In this document: positions 1 through 9,007 of the stretch, piece after piece
Numbering within the stretch: position 1 is the first letter of the stretch
How the letters are laid out: the number at the start of each line of letters is the position of its first letter
Source of the DNA: Rhodopirellula baltica SH 1
GTDB taxonomy: Bacteria > Planctomycetota > Planctomycetia > Pirellulales > Pirellulaceae
Length of the DNA stretch: 64,000 bases
Reading direction: 5' to 3'
Assembly (NCBI RefSeq): GCF_000196115.1
Contig: NC_005027.1
Location: 6,072,001 to 6,136,000 of the forward strand
Notes under the pieces: generated by a model
The model's database searches: none
Told to the model about the DNA's origin: nothing
Seen by the model: only the letters and a program-made list of their open reading frames with translations
Position numbers and translations under genes: made by a program

Positions 1-1
1 C

Positions 2-646
2 GCGGCGTTGGCTCACGAGAGCCGCAATGCGATTCAGCGAATCAATGCAGCGTCGGAAGTTCTCGCCATCAACATTCGCGGTAACGTGGATTCGGAAGAA
101 GAGTTGTCGGTTGTCCAACGAGCCGCATCTGATCTGTCGACGCTGCTGGAAAGTGTGCGAGCATTTGCTGCACCGATTCAAGCAAAGCTCGAGTGCGCGG
201 ATCTTCGCGAGATTTGGCGCCGGTCTTGGGATGACCTGGAATGCAAACGTTCGGGACGCGACGTTGAGTTGGTTGAGAACGCGACCAGCTGTTTGCACGA
301 TGTGAAAGTCGACGTTTGCCGAATGGAACAGCTGTTTCGTAACCTGTTTCTCAATGCGCTCGAGGCGAGCGAAGGTCCCGTTCGCATCGAGATCGATTGC
401 GAATGCAACGACGAAATGGTGTGTTTGAAAGTGACTGATGACGGACCAGGGCTCACCGCCGAACAATCCGCTCATTTGTTCGAGCCCTTTTACACGACCA
501 AGCCAACCGGAACCGGTTTGGGCATGCCGATTTGCCAGCGCATCGTCGAAGCCCATGGCGGCACGATCGCCGCCGGAAACCATTTGAATGGAACGGAAGT
601 GGCGATTTGTGTGCCTCGAGTGAAAGCGGCGGTATTGGTGAGCTGA
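2..646 (+). CDS. Sensor histidine kinase, C-terminal part (5' end outside window)
   Basis: The reading frame is open to the window edge, so only the kinase core of a two-component sensor is present. A HisKA-like H-box is seen at the very start (LAHESRNAIQRI), with the phospho-accepting His in an H-E-S-R-N context. An HATPase_c domain follows, with an N box (RNLFLNALEAS), a G1 box (DDGPGLT) and a G2 box (TKPTGTGLGMPICQRIVEAHGG). This arrangement is typical of NtrB-like soluble kinase cores. The sensor region and any partner regulator lie upstream, so the stimulus cannot be told. The internal TTG at base 8 is not a credible start because it falls inside the H-box. Confidence 0.9.
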   Translation, partial: AALAHESRNAIQRINAASEVLAINIRGNVDSEEELSVVQRAASDLSTLLESVRAFAAPIQAKLECADLREIWRRSWDDLECKRSGRDVELVENATSCLHDVKVDVCRMEQLFRNLFLNALEASEGPVRIEIDCECNDEMVCLKVTDDGPGLTAEQSAHLFEPFYTTKPTGTGLGMPICQRIVEAHGGTIAAGNHLNGTEVAICVPRVKAAVLVS

Positions 647-694
647 TTCAAAGCGGCGTGCTGTCAATCGAAGGCAATCGATGACGCGAAGGAA

Positions 695-1033
695 TCAAGC
701 CTTTCGTACAAACTCGGACTTCAATCCCATCGCTCCGATTCCATCGATTTTGCAGTCGATGTCGTGGTCGCCATCGACCAAGCGGATGTTTTTGACTTTG
801 GTGCCCACTTTGACAGTCTGTCCGGCACCTTTGACTTTCAAATCTTTGATCACAACCACGGTATCGCCATTTTCAAGTGCGTTGCCGTTGGCGTCGCGAA
901 TGATGTCTGCTTCCGCGGCAGCCTCTGCATCGGCTGGCGACCATTCATGCCCGCAGCTGGGGCAAACCAAAAGGATGCCGTCTTCATAGGTGAATTCACC
1001 AGCACACTCAGGACAATTCGGAAGGTCACTCAT
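695..1033 (-). CDS. phnA: PhnA/YjdM-family zinc-ribbon protein
   Basis: A 112-residue protein starting [19 protein letters not shown]. It has an N-terminal zinc ribbon (CPEC about residues 7-10, CPSC about 24-27) and the compact C-terminal beta domain of the PhnA/YjdM family ([38 protein letters not shown]). Length and both domains match the family throughout. The family was named from a phosphonate gene cluster, but most members have no proven role in phosphonate use, and no phosphonate gene is nearby. The ATG at 1033 is chosen because family members begin just before the first CxxC. An upstream in-frame start would add 15 unconserved residues. Confidence 0.9.
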   Translation of the reverse strand: MSDLPNCPECAGEFTYEDGILLVCPSCGHEWSPADAEAAAEADIIRDANGNALENGDTVVVIKDLKVKGAGQTVKVGTKVKNIRLVDGDHDIDCKIDGIGAMGLKSEFVRKA

Positions 1034-1270
1034 TTGGATAGATTGGTTGCATGGGATCGGACAGGAAGAACCCACCATTGTCGCAGGTTGAGTGGATGCG
1101 CGTAGTGGACGTTGCTTTGTGAGTGCGATTGGCCGTTTATCTTCTCTATTTCTTATGAGGGAACGCGACTAGCCCGATGGAACTTCCGAGACGCCAGTGG
1201 TGTCAGAAGGAGACGACTCTCCACGGATGATGTCGCTAGAAAGTCCGTTTTACGATTGGCCTCGAAATTC

Positions 1271-2515
1271 ATGAATGTCTCGTGTCCCGGTTGTCAGCGC
1301 ACCCTCAAAGTCTCGGATCAAGCAGCAGGAAAACGCCTGAGGTGCCCTCACTGCCAAACGCAATTTCGCTTGCCCTCCCGAGAGCCTGTTGTTGCTAGCC
1401 AACCGGTAGCGGCAAAGGCGGCCGTTCGTCCGGTGACACCGGTGCGGAAGCCAACCCGACCCGCTGGCGCATCATCGACCCGGGCGGTGCCTAGAACGCT
1501 TCCAAAGCAACCCGCCACGGTGCGAGCGTTCTCAGGGGCGACTGGCGCGGGTGTTTCTGGTGCGAATCGTCCAATCAATCGACAACAAAAAGCGAACCAG
1601 AACAGCGCGTTGGCATGGGTGAAAACGCATAAGTTTCACGTCGCGGTAGCTTCGTTCGCGATTTTGAATCTTTGCCTCAGTTGGCTCGCACCGTGGCCGA
1701 TGTTCATCGTCGGAATCTTTGAGGTCGTGTTGGGAGCGATCGCGGTTGGATTGTTGTTCCTGCCGCGGTTGCACATTCTGCGAAAGGTTTTTGGCGAACT
1801 GGGCAGTACCTTTGTCAGTGCGGCCGCCGGTTTGGGAACAACCGGAGTGCTCTGCATCGCTGGTGCGGTGCTTCTCAAAGTAGGTCTGCGACTGAATCGC
1901 AACGGTGCGGCCGAGAATTTGGATTTCAGTGGTTTGCAGGGTGGCGGCACCGCTGTGCTCATGCAGGTTGCATTCATCTTTCTGGTTGGGATTGTCCTGA
2001 TCTCGCTGTGGTACTGGATCGGAATCGCGCGAGCCTTGGCCGCGACCTACATCGCTCAAGCCGCTTTCATGGCAGTGATTGTTTTCGCGACTGTTCTCTC
2101 CGCACCTCCCATTCCCGATGCCAGTTGGCATGATCAACATGTCTCCGCCGAGTTCCCAAGTCCTGGCGGACCACGCGGGCATTCTCATCCACTTCCATAT
2201 GGTCATCCGGGCAATCGATCTGCACCGGATATGTTTGGTTCGGTCAATCCTTTTGGGGTGCCCGCAGAGGAAGCGGTTCGAGTTTTGATCGAATTCTCAG
2301 ATGGCCAGAATGCAGAAACCATACGATTCAAAATCGTTTCTAAGTTAAAGGCACGCCAATGGAGGGTACGTGCAATCGATGGGGAGCTCGTCCTGTGGGT
2401 TCGGACGAATCAGTCGTTTCAAGAGGTTCAAGATGCAATTGAAGACATCGACCAGGTCGAAGTGTTGGACTCGTCTGAATCTGACCGGTCATTCCGCATC
2501 CGGAAAGCGACTTGA
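1271..2515 (+). CDS. Zinc-ribbon membrane protein of unknown function
   Basis: Starting at ATG 1271 the protein has 414 residues. It opens with the planctomycete zinc-ribbon pattern NVSCPGCQRTLKVSDQAAGK...RCPHCQTQF (four Cys, residues about 5-28). A Pro/Ala/Arg-rich linker follows, then four or so hydrophobic segments between about residues 125 and 285. The C-terminal region of about 80 residues is soluble and resembles a small alpha/beta fold (VRVLIEFSDGQNAETIRFKIVSKLKARQWRV). The open frame extends upstream to 1112, but that part is not zinc-ribbon-like and the ATG directly before NVSCPGC is the natural start. Proteins of this layout are common and uncharacterised in Pirellulaceae. Confidence 0.75.
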   Translation: MNVSCPGCQRTLKVSDQAAGKRLRCPHCQTQFRLPSREPVVASQPVAAKAAVRPVTPVRKPTRPAGASSTRAVPRTLPKQPATVRAFSGATGAGVSGANRPINRQQKANQNSALAWVKTHKFHVAVASFAILNLCLSWLAPWPMFIVGIFEVVLGAIAVGLLFLPRLHILRKVFGELGSTFVSAAAGLGTTGVLCIAGAVLLKVGLRLNRNGAAENLDFSGLQGGGTAVLMQVAFIFLVGIVLISLWYWIGIARALAATYIAQAAFMAVIVFATVLSAPPIPDASWHDQHVSAEFPSPGGPRGHSHPLPYGHPGNRSAPDMFGSVNPFGVPAEEAVRVLIEFSDGQNAETIRFKIVSKLKARQWRVRAIDGELVLWVRTNQSFQEVQDAIEDIDQVEVLDSSESDRSFRIRKAT

Positions 2516-2760
2516 GAATATGATTTGTGCAACCTCCACGGCATTGGAAATGTTCGGAGGACAAATGGTAGCGGGCTACATCTGAACCGCGGCCCGTCTG
2601 TATCGCGGTAGGGTGCGACGATCCAATGTGTTCACGATCGCCCTTTTCGTTCTGCACCACTTATGCAAGGGCCGACACGCGGCAAGACTCGATCGCCTTG
2701 GTCGGTTGAAACTTCCCGAAGGAGTGCTGGGCACCTCCCAAAGCGTCGTTTTCCCAGAAT

Positions 2761-3201
2761 CTATTTCTTTGGAAGCTTCACCACGTTGACCCAGAATTCT
2801 TGAACGCTTTGAATCACCTCAAAGAATTGAACAAGATCGACTGGTTTGACGATGTAATTGTTGGCGGCCAATCCGTACGATTCGTGGATGTCGCGTTCTT
2901 GGCTGGAAGTGGTCAAGACGACCACCGGAATCGCCTTGATCCGATCGTCTGATCGGAGTTCTTTGAGGACGGTTCGGCCGTCCATTCGCGGCATATTGAG
3001 GTCGAGGAGAATTAGGTCGGGACGAACCGCGTCCTTGTACTCGCCTTCCTTGCGGAGGAATTGGAGCACTTCTTCACCGTCCCACACATGATAGATGTTG
3101 TTGCGGATCTTACCTTGTTGCAACGCATCCATGGTCAGCTCGGCATCGGTTTCGCTATCTTCGGCCAGCAGGATGTCGATGGGTTTCGCTTGGTTTGACA
3201 T
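2761..3201 (-). CDS. Single-domain response regulator (Rcp1-like)
   Basis: A 146-residue CheY-like receiver with no output domain. The acidic pocket (LLAEDSETDAE), phospho-acceptor Asp (LILLDLNMPRMDG), switch Thr (VVVLTTSSQ) and conserved Lys (NNYIVKPVDL) are all present. The extended insert (LRKEGEYKDAVRPD) and lack of an effector match the Rcp1 group, which pairs with membrane or phytochrome-type kinases. Its start lies inside the 3' end of the upstream kinase gene (47-nt out-of-frame overlap), so the two are almost certainly co-transcribed partners. The output would be by protein contact rather than DNA binding. Confidence 0.93.
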   Translation of the reverse strand: MSNQAKPIDILLAEDSETDAELTMDALQQGKIRNNIYHVWDGEEVLQFLRKEGEYKDAVRPDLILLDLNMPRMDGRTVLKELRSDDRIKAIPVVVLTTSSQERDIHESYGLAANNYIVKPVDLVQFFEVIQSVQEFWVNVVKLPKK

Positions 3202-4903
3202 GTTGAATTTCTTGAGCGGACGGGTCGGTCTGGGTATCGGCGGGAAGGGAGACGCGGAAGGTTGATCCCTCGCCTTCTTCGGAAATGAGTGAGATGGTTC
3301 CGTGGTGACGTTCCACGATTCGTTTGCACAGGGCTAGGCCGATGCCGGTACCCGGGATCTGTTCTCGACGATGCAAGCGTTTGAATAATTCGAAGACCTG
3401 AGCGTGGTGGGTTTTTGAGATTCCGATCCCTTGATCGGCAACCGTTATGTTGATCCGGGAATCTTTGGTGTGAGAGTCAATGTCGATCTTGGCTGTCTGA
3501 TCAGGTTTGCGAAACTTGATGGCATTGCTGATCAGATTTTGGAACAACTCGACTAAGAAACCCTCGTGTCCGTGGACAATACCCAGCTTTCCGATCCGAA
3601 TTTCAGGTTCGGTTTCTCGGATCAATTGCGAAAGATTTTGAAGTGCCATTTGCACGCAGTCGTCGAGATTGATCTCGGCGAATTCCAATTCAGATTGACC
3701 CACTCGCGAAAGCGTCAAAATATCGTCGATCAAAGTCTTCATTCGGCCGGCGCCTTCGACGATGTGCCTTAGGTAACCTTGCCCCTTTTCATCAAGCGAG
3801 TTGGTGTGCCGTTGTTGTAGAAGTTGACTGAATCCGGTGATCGCTCGCAGAGGTTCTTGCAGGTCGTGCGACGCTGCGAATGCAAAGCGTTGGAGTTCCT
3901 GATTGCTTTCTTGAAGCTCGTGTTCATATTTCTTGCTGTCTTCAATGTTGAAGATGGTTCCGGCTGTTCGAATCGGGGTTCCACTGTTGTCAAACAGCGT
4001 GTGGGCATGCGTTCGAAACCATCTATAGCAATCTTCGTGATCCAGCATGCGAAATTCGACGCTAAAAGGTTTGCGCGTTTGCTTTTGGTTCGCTAGCCGA
4101 TCAGCGAAAATCGCGATGTCTTCAGCGTGAATTCGATCGCGACTGGCGCTCACGTTTTCGGGGAATGATTCGGTGTCATCGCCCGCGTACCCAAGCAATT
4201 CGCGAAATTTCGGTGCGTACTGGACCTCATCGGTTTGGCGGTTCCAGTTCCAAATTCCACCGCTTTGCCCAAGCAGTTCGATGTAAACAACTTGGTTTCG
4301 CAGGTTCTTGATGTGTTGGCGGACATTGAAGGTCGCCAATGTGATCGCCGTGCCCAGACCTAGGATGACGTTGAGTATCATCAGCGCCCGAGTGAGGCGT
4401 TCTAGCCGGCCGGCTTCGGTCCGGTAAGCATCGCCGAGCGAATCGACGGTTGTCTTCAACTCGTTTAGTGTGGGCGTATCGTCGAAGCGAACCGCTGCGT
4501 CAATCTCACGGGCAGATGCATTTTCGCTGGCCATCTCATGAACGATCTGCAGTTGACGAGAGTACTCCGCGATCATGCGCCGGGTCTCTGGTAGCGGCTT
4601 CCCTTGGATGGGGCCCTGGTCAATCTGCTCCAGTTCGAGAATCAGCTGCAACGCTGTTTCAGCGTTCTGGATCGCGTCTTCGTAGTACTGTGACTCGGTT
4701 GGGCGAAGAACATAGTTTTTGAAATGATGTATCAGCCCGCCGTAGCCAATCTCTCGTTCTAACCGTTCGGTTGTGTCAATCGCTCGTGCTGCATTCTCAT
4801 TGACTACTTGGCGTCGCTGATCTGCCGAGATCATGTACCAGCTGATAACAGTCACGGCAGCGATGCATAAGCCAATGCATAGAATGAGCGTGGAAGTACG
4901 CAT
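3155..4903 (-). CDS. Membrane sensor histidine kinase with PAS domain
   Basis: A 582-residue protein. An N-terminal membrane segment (LILCIGLCIAAVTVISWYMI) is followed by a helical extracytoplasmic region of about 150 residues and a second membrane segment near residue 190. Then come a PAS/PAC module (GIWNWNRQTDEVQYAPKFRELLGYAGDD, about 215-335), HisKA (FAASHDLQEPLRAITGFSQLL, His about 345) and HATPase_c with N (NLISNAIKFR), G1 (VADQGIGIS) and G2 (GTGIGLALCKRIVERHHG) boxes. The His sits in the ASHDLQEPLR motif seen in cyanobacteriochrome-like kinases that pair with Rcp1-type regulators. That fits the overlapping regulator gene downstream. The ligand of the sensor region is unknown. Confidence 0.93.
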   Translation of the reverse strand: MRTSTLILCIGLCIAAVTVISWYMISADQRRQVVNENAARAIDTTERLEREIGYGGLIHHFKNYVLRPTESQYYEDAIQNAETALQLILELEQIDQGPIQGKPLPETRRMIAEYSRQLQIVHEMASENASAREIDAAVRFDDTPTLNELKTTVDSLGDAYRTEAGRLERLTRALMILNVILGLGTAITLATFNVRQHIKNLRNQVVYIELLGQSGGIWNWNRQTDEVQYAPKFRELLGYAGDDTESFPENVSASRDRIHAEDIAIFADRLANQKQTRKPFSVEFRMLDHEDCYRWFRTHAHTLFDNSGTPIRTAGTIFNIEDSKKYEHELQESNQELQRFAFAASHDLQEPLRAITGFSQLLQQRHTNSLDEKGQGYLRHIVEGAGRMKTLIDDILTLSRVGQSELEFAEINLDDCVQMALQNLSQLIRETEPEIRIGKLGIVHGHEGFLVELFQNLISNAIKFRKPDQTAKIDIDSHTKDSRINITVADQGIGISKTHHAQVFELFKRLHRREQIPGTGIGLALCKRIVERHHGTISLISEEGEGSTFRVSLPADTQTDPSAQEIQHVKPSETHRHPAGRR

Positions 4904-4992
4904 TGAGATTTCTTTTGCGTGTTGTTTGTGCCGAACGGTGGCATTTTGCTGCTAATTGCGGATAAACGCAAGGGATTGTTACACGCCGCGGA

Positions 4993-5364
4993 TTGTTCTG
5001 GCTCGCTGCCGCTAAAGACGGCTTGTTTCAGATTTTGATATCGACGATCGCGGCGAAAAGCTTTCGCAGTCATGGGGCCATGCATCTTGGATATGTTCAT
5101 GTCCAGGAGAAGCACGCCGGTAGTTAGTGCCTGGGAAAGTTCGTCACGCACTTTTTCGGCGTCTTCGAAGACGCTGGCATCGAAGTTGTGCCCCAGATGG
5201 TGTTCAGCCAAAACACTGCTTTTTCGTTGCTTGGCTCGACCTTCAATTTGGTGGGTCGGTTGACGGGCACTGAATGTTTGGCCTCTCTCGCAACGGCGGT
5301 GGCTGCAAACGGAGTCAGTCAAACGGCGCCAGCGCAGAGCCTTCGGATTTGCGTTTAAAGACAA
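4993..5364 (-). pseudogene. Decayed response-regulator receiver
   Basis: A minus-strand open frame with receiver-like sequence (FDASVFEDAEKVRDEL, GVLLLDMNISKMHGPMTAKAFRRD, LKQAVFSGSEPEQ) covering beta2 to beta4 of a CheY fold. The N-terminal acidic pair is not recognisable. After SGSEPEQ the sequence becomes unrelated, so the beta5 strand and conserved Lys are missing. It lies directly upstream of, and on the same strand as, the PAS histidine kinase. It is probably the relic of a second regulator of that system. A divergent but functional stand-alone protein cannot be fully excluded. Confidence 0.5.
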
Positions 5365-5379
5365 TCGTCAGAGGATCGC

Positions 5380-6903
5380 TTAGCGACCGACATTCCATCG
5401 CATCAACGCGTGCAACATGGTTTTACTGAACGGCGTTAGACGTGTGCGGTTGTATTGATCGCCCAATTTGCGGATCGCCTCGGCTTGCGTCGGGTATGGA
5501 TGAATTGCATTTGCGATCGCCCCCAGTCCCACGTTGTTGTTCATCGCAACGGTGATTTCCGAGATCATGTCGCCCGCGTTTTTCGCGACGATGGTCGTGC
5601 CGACGATTTTGTCAGTCCCCTTCTTCGTGTGGATTCTGACGAAGCCTTCTTCTTCACCCTCGAGGATGGCTCGATCAACTTCGCGAAAATGTTGGACGTA
5701 TGTGTCGATTTCGATGCCGGCGTCCTTGGCGTCTTGTTCGTACATGCCGACATGAGCAATTTCAGGGCTGGTGTAGGTTGCCCAAGGAATGATCAACTCG
5801 CTGGCCTTCTTTTTGCCGAACGGTCCAATCGCGAAAAGCGAATTTTGAATCACGATGCGTGCCAGAAAGTCTGCCACATGAGTGAATTGATATTTCGATG
5901 AAACGTCGCCCGCCGCGAAAATGTTGGGGTTGGTGGTTTGAAGGTTGTCGTTGACCTCCACGCCGTTTTTGTCAAATTTCACGCCGACAGCATCGAGGTT
6001 GAGTTTCTCAACATTTGGTGCTCGGCCAACCGCGACTAGCAATTGGTCGACCGGTTGGTCGTATTGGTTCCCATGGGAGTTCAGCGTCAAGCGGATCCCG
6101 CCTTCGTTCTTGATTTCGAGATCGTGTCCGCAACAAAGCAACTGAACACCATCGGCCAGCATTGCTTTTTGAACGATATCAGCGGCTTCGCGATCTTCTT
6201 TGGGTAGGATCCCGTGCTGAGATTCGATCAGGAAGACTTCCGAGCCTAGCTGGGCGAACGTTTGGGCCATTTCGCAACCGATCGGTCCCGCACCAATGAT
6301 CCCAATTCGCTTTGGAAGTTTCGTTAAAGAGAAAACGGTTTCGTTGGTTAGGTAGTCGACTTGATCCAAGCCTTTGATCGGTGGAGCCGCTGCTCGGGCT
6401 CCGGTTGCGATCACCGCTCGCTTGTACTGAAGTTTGGTTCCTTGAACATCAATTGTTTGGGAGTCGGTGAAGCTGGCTTGCCCAAAGTAGACGTCGACGC
6501 CTAGGTCCTGAAATCGCTTGGCGGAGTCGTTTTGGCTGATCTTTGCGCGAAGTTCCCGCATGCGGCTCATGACACCATCGAAATCGATCTCAACTCCGTT
6601 CGGCACATGGACTGAAAAATCCGATGCGTTCTTGACGGTCGCTGCGACTCGAGCGGCGCTGATGACTCCTTTGGATGGAACGCATCCAACGTTCAGGCAA
6701 TCACCGCCCATGAGGTCTCGTTCAATCAGCGCGACTCGGGCTCCCAACCCAGCCGCTCCTGCCGCGGTGACCAATCCGGCGGTTCCCGCACCGATGACAA
6801 CCAAGTGATACGGTTGTTTAGGACTTGGGTTTTGCCAATCGGTCGGGTGAACGTTCGCTTCAAGTTGTTGGTTGTGTTCGTCGTGGGGAAGCAGAGCGTT
6901 CAT
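5380..6903 (-). CDS. FAD-dependent pyridine nucleotide-disulfide oxidoreductase (MerA/Lpd-like)
   Basis: A 507-residue class I flavoprotein disulfide reductase. It shows an N-terminal FAD-binding GxGxxG (VVIGAGTAGLVTAAGAAGLG, about residue 35), the redox-active disulfide GGDCLNVGCVPSKG, an NAD(P)-binding GAGPIGCEMAQTFAQLG, the second FAD motif (NIFAAGDVSSKYQFTHVAD) and a C-terminal dimerisation domain with HPYPTQAEAIRK. It lacks both the N-terminal metal-binding domain and the C-terminal Cys pair of mercuric reductase, so the substrate is not mercury by this evidence. A VTT-domain membrane protein is encoded just upstream on the same strand (60-nt gap). That pairing recurs in bacteria and suggests a membrane-linked redox role. 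Confidence 0.9.
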   Translation of the reverse strand: MNALLPHDEHNQQLEANVHPTDWQNPSPKQPYHLVVIGAGTAGLVTAAGAAGLGARVALIERDLMGGDCLNVGCVPSKGVISAARVAATVKNASDFSVHVPNGVEIDFDGVMSRMRELRAKISQNDSAKRFQDLGVDVYFGQASFTDSQTIDVQGTKLQYKRAVIATGARAAAPPIKGLDQVDYLTNETVFSLTKLPKRIGIIGAGPIGCEMAQTFAQLGSEVFLIESQHGILPKEDREAADIVQKAMLADGVQLLCCGHDLEIKNEGGIRLTLNSHGNQYDQPVDQLLVAVGRAPNVEKLNLDAVGVKFDKNGVEVNDNLQTTNPNIFAAGDVSSKYQFTHVADFLARIVIQNSLFAIGPFGKKKASELIIPWATYTSPEIAHVGMYEQDAKDAGIEIDTYVQHFREVDRAILEGEEEGFVRIHTKKGTDKIVGTTIVAKNAGDMISEITVAMNNNVGLGAIANAIHPYPTQAEAIRKLGDQYNRTRLTPFSKTMLHALMRWNVGR

Positions 6904-6963
6904 GCGGTGGCCAATGGGTATGAAAAGCGTCGAAAAGATGAGGCGTCGTTTGTTCGATTCGAA

Positions 6964-8580
6964 CTATCGTGGCCGGCGATTCGGCAACGTGTTGAGCGAC
7001 CAGTCGTATGGCAGCCATTCGACGGTTGGATCCTGCTCGGAATCGATTGCTTGTCGAAGCGATTGTGAATAGGTGGCTGCAAAGTGTGGAATCGATTCCG
7101 CTGACTGCAAGAAATCGCCGGCGTACCAGTCGTAGAGCTTTGTGAGTCTTAGTTCGTTGGAGCCCGCGAGATGTTCAAACCAAGTCGCATGGTCGTGGAC
7201 GATCCGAGTCTGATCTTCCAGTTGTTCATTCAATCGATCGGGATGGTAGGCTTCGCGACGTAGAGGTGGGCAACCAACAGCGGCGCAAACCAGTGCGAAG
7301 TGGATGCGAGGCTCTTTGAAATGCGGGCGAATCTGCTCGTGCTCAATTTGGTTGAGACTCCAGATGTTCCCACCGATGTTCCATCGAACCGCGTCCCAGC
7401 GATCGGTCGCGGGAATGTCCTTGATGGAATCGACCGGGTAGTGGTCCACAATCAATTTCAGCGTCGATGCGTTGTAGCCGTTAAGAAGCAAGGCTAGTTT
7501 TTCATCACGGCCAAGATCGTCCCACGGTGCCGACGCCACAACGTCCAGGTATCGATCAAGCTTGCCAGTGTTGTCTCGCAATGCCTCATAGTTCACCCAA
7601 CCGCCTTCTTGAACGTGTGTCGCCAACACTTCATCCAGCAACGAGTGATCGATGTTTGGGCCACTCGGATTGGGCGAATGCGTTTCGGTTGCGTCGACTG
7701 CTGGTGGACCAAGCCAGCTGGTGACCGTGCTTTCGATGTCACCGGAGTTCATCGAGACGTAAACGGCAAGCAAAACCATTGAAACGGCAATCGTAGCTAG
7801 AAGCACCGTCCGGCGAGCGTTCGATGTTGCCACCGAGCCGGATTGTTTCGATGTGTCAGCGTTCTCACGCTGATCCTGGTCGACTTGTTCGTCCAGTTTT
7901 TGGCTGGCCAGTCGCGTGACATAGACGGTGACCGCGATGGTCGCCAGCAATCCCACCGCTAGCATCGCCCACTCCGCGGTGGTGCGTTCACGATCCGCAC
8001 CGACCGCTGCTCCCGTGACATGTCCCAAGTAAACATAAAGGAATGTCGCGGGTAGCATCGCAATCCAACTGGTGAGAACGTACGGCCAAAAGCGAATTGG
8101 AGTCAGGCCGTACAGATAGTTCTGTAAGTTGAAGGGCAAGGCCGGCGACAACCGCAACAGCCCAACGATTTTCCATCCGCCTTCTTCGATGGCTCGGTCG
8201 ATCGCGGCGAAGCGACGATTGTCTTTGGCAAGTTTGGCGACCCTCTCTCGGGCCACATACCGAGAAATCAAGAACGCCAGTGCGGCGCCGATCGTCGAGC
8301 CAATCGAAACCACGATGGTGCCAACGAGCAACCCAAAGATCGCTCCGGCGGCGAGTGTCAAAATCGTGCCTGGTACAAACAGAACTGTCGCGACGATGTA
8401 CAGCAACACGAGGACCACCGGGCCCCACCAACCCAAGCTACCGATCCACTCGTTCATCGCCGAAGTGACAACGTCAAACGGCAGCGTGCGGATGATGACC
8501 AGCAAACTGACCACGACGATCGCGATGGATCCCCAGCGGACGTACTGATTGATTTTCGCAGCGGTGGTCTCGGCTGGCAT
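6964..8580 (-). CDS. VTT-domain membrane protein fused to a DUF547 domain
   Basis: A 538-residue fusion. Residues about 15-215 are a VTT/TVP38 (SNARE-associated Golgi) membrane domain with the signature VPGTILTLAAGAIFGLLVGTIVVSIGSTIGA and LRLSPALPFNLQNYLYGLTPI. After a linker and a further membrane segment (about 258-280) comes an extracytoplasmic DUF547 domain with VDHYPVDSIKDIP, HFALVCAAVGCPPLRREAY and YDWYAGDF. VTT proteins are linked to lipid scrambling and membrane homeostasis. DUF547 has no known activity. The start ATG at 8580 is ten bases from the end of the NrtS-like gene, and the flavoprotein gene follows, so all three may be one transcript. Confidence 0.9.
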   Translation of the reverse strand: MPAETTAAKINQYVRWGSIAIVVVSLLVIIRTLPFDVVTSAMNEWIGSLGWWGPVVLVLLYIVATVLFVPGTILTLAAGAIFGLLVGTIVVSIGSTIGAALAFLISRYVARERVAKLAKDNRRFAAIDRAIEEGGWKIVGLLRLSPALPFNLQNYLYGLTPIRFWPYVLTSWIAMLPATFLYVYLGHVTGAAVGADRERTTAEWAMLAVGLLATIAVTVYVTRLASQKLDEQVDQDQRENADTSKQSGSVATSNARRTVLLATIAVSMVLLAVYVSMNSGDIESTVTSWLGPPAVDATETHSPNPSGPNIDHSLLDEVLATHVQEGGWVNYEALRDNTGKLDRYLDVVASAPWDDLGRDEKLALLLNGYNASTLKLIVDHYPVDSIKDIPATDRWDAVRWNIGGNIWSLNQIEHEQIRPHFKEPRIHFALVCAAVGCPPLRREAYHPDRLNEQLEDQTRIVHDHATWFEHLAGSNELRLTKLYDWYAGDFLQSAESIPHFAATYSQSLRQAIDSEQDPTVEWLPYDWSLNTLPNRRPR

Positions 8581-8589
8581 GAAATGATC

Positions 8590-8814
8590 TCATTGGCTGA
8601 CGTTGCGAAGGGCTCCCACACTGGAAACAGTCGAGACGATGTACGGCACCATTTACGTCAGTCCGATTTTAGCAGCGTGTCGAATTTCGAGGTTTCCATT
8701 CCAGATCACGTCGCCTTGGTTGATCGCAATCAGAATCGTGCCAACAATCGAGCTGCAGATCACTCCGCGTACAACGATCGATCGCTTGGTTGCCAAACGG
8801 ATCCAATCACGCAT
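8590..8814 (-). pseudogene. NrtS-like small membrane protein interrupted by an in-frame stop
   Basis: From ATG 8814 the frame reads MRDWIRLATKRSIVVRG..., then GTILIAINQGDVIWNG, then ...AAKIGLT. It stops at a TAA (8653-8655), and resumes in the same frame as MVPYIVSTVSSVGALRNVSQ before a TGA at 8590. The NrtS family (nitrate/nitrite transport-associated small membrane proteins of about 75-80 residues) has a GTxLxLINQGD motif followed by a tyrosine-containing TYxVPYxVST motif. The TAA stands exactly where a Tyr codon would be. The gene is therefore probably inactivated by a single base change. The open frame extends upstream to 8955 without further family similarity. Confidence 0.7.
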
Positions 8815-9007
8815 GTCAGGTTGCAAGTCGGAAGGAGTAAGAGGGGGCGAAGCTTCGGAGTTTGTCTGTCCGCCGATGGGCCACGACGAAGCGTTGTCGG
8901 GATTGTTGGAATAGTGAAGCGGCCACCCCATCCGCCAGCCGGGGTGGATCCGCAATGTCCGGGCGAGAGAACTGCAGTTGTCAACCCTTTCAAAATGAGT
9001 CTATCCG

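Noticed and set aside
1532-2206. Long minus-strand open frame opposite the zinc-ribbon gene
   Set aside because: Composition is His/Arg/Asn-rich with no domain pattern; it is the shadow of a gene with clear zinc-ribbon and membrane features.
3155-3201. Fusion of the PAS kinase and its response regulator
   Set aside because: The two genes overlap in different frames; the regulator has its own ATG, so they are separate proteins.
5380-6903. Mercuric reductase and a mer operon
   Set aside because: No N-terminal metal-binding domain, no C-terminal Cys pair and no merT/merP/merR genes nearby.
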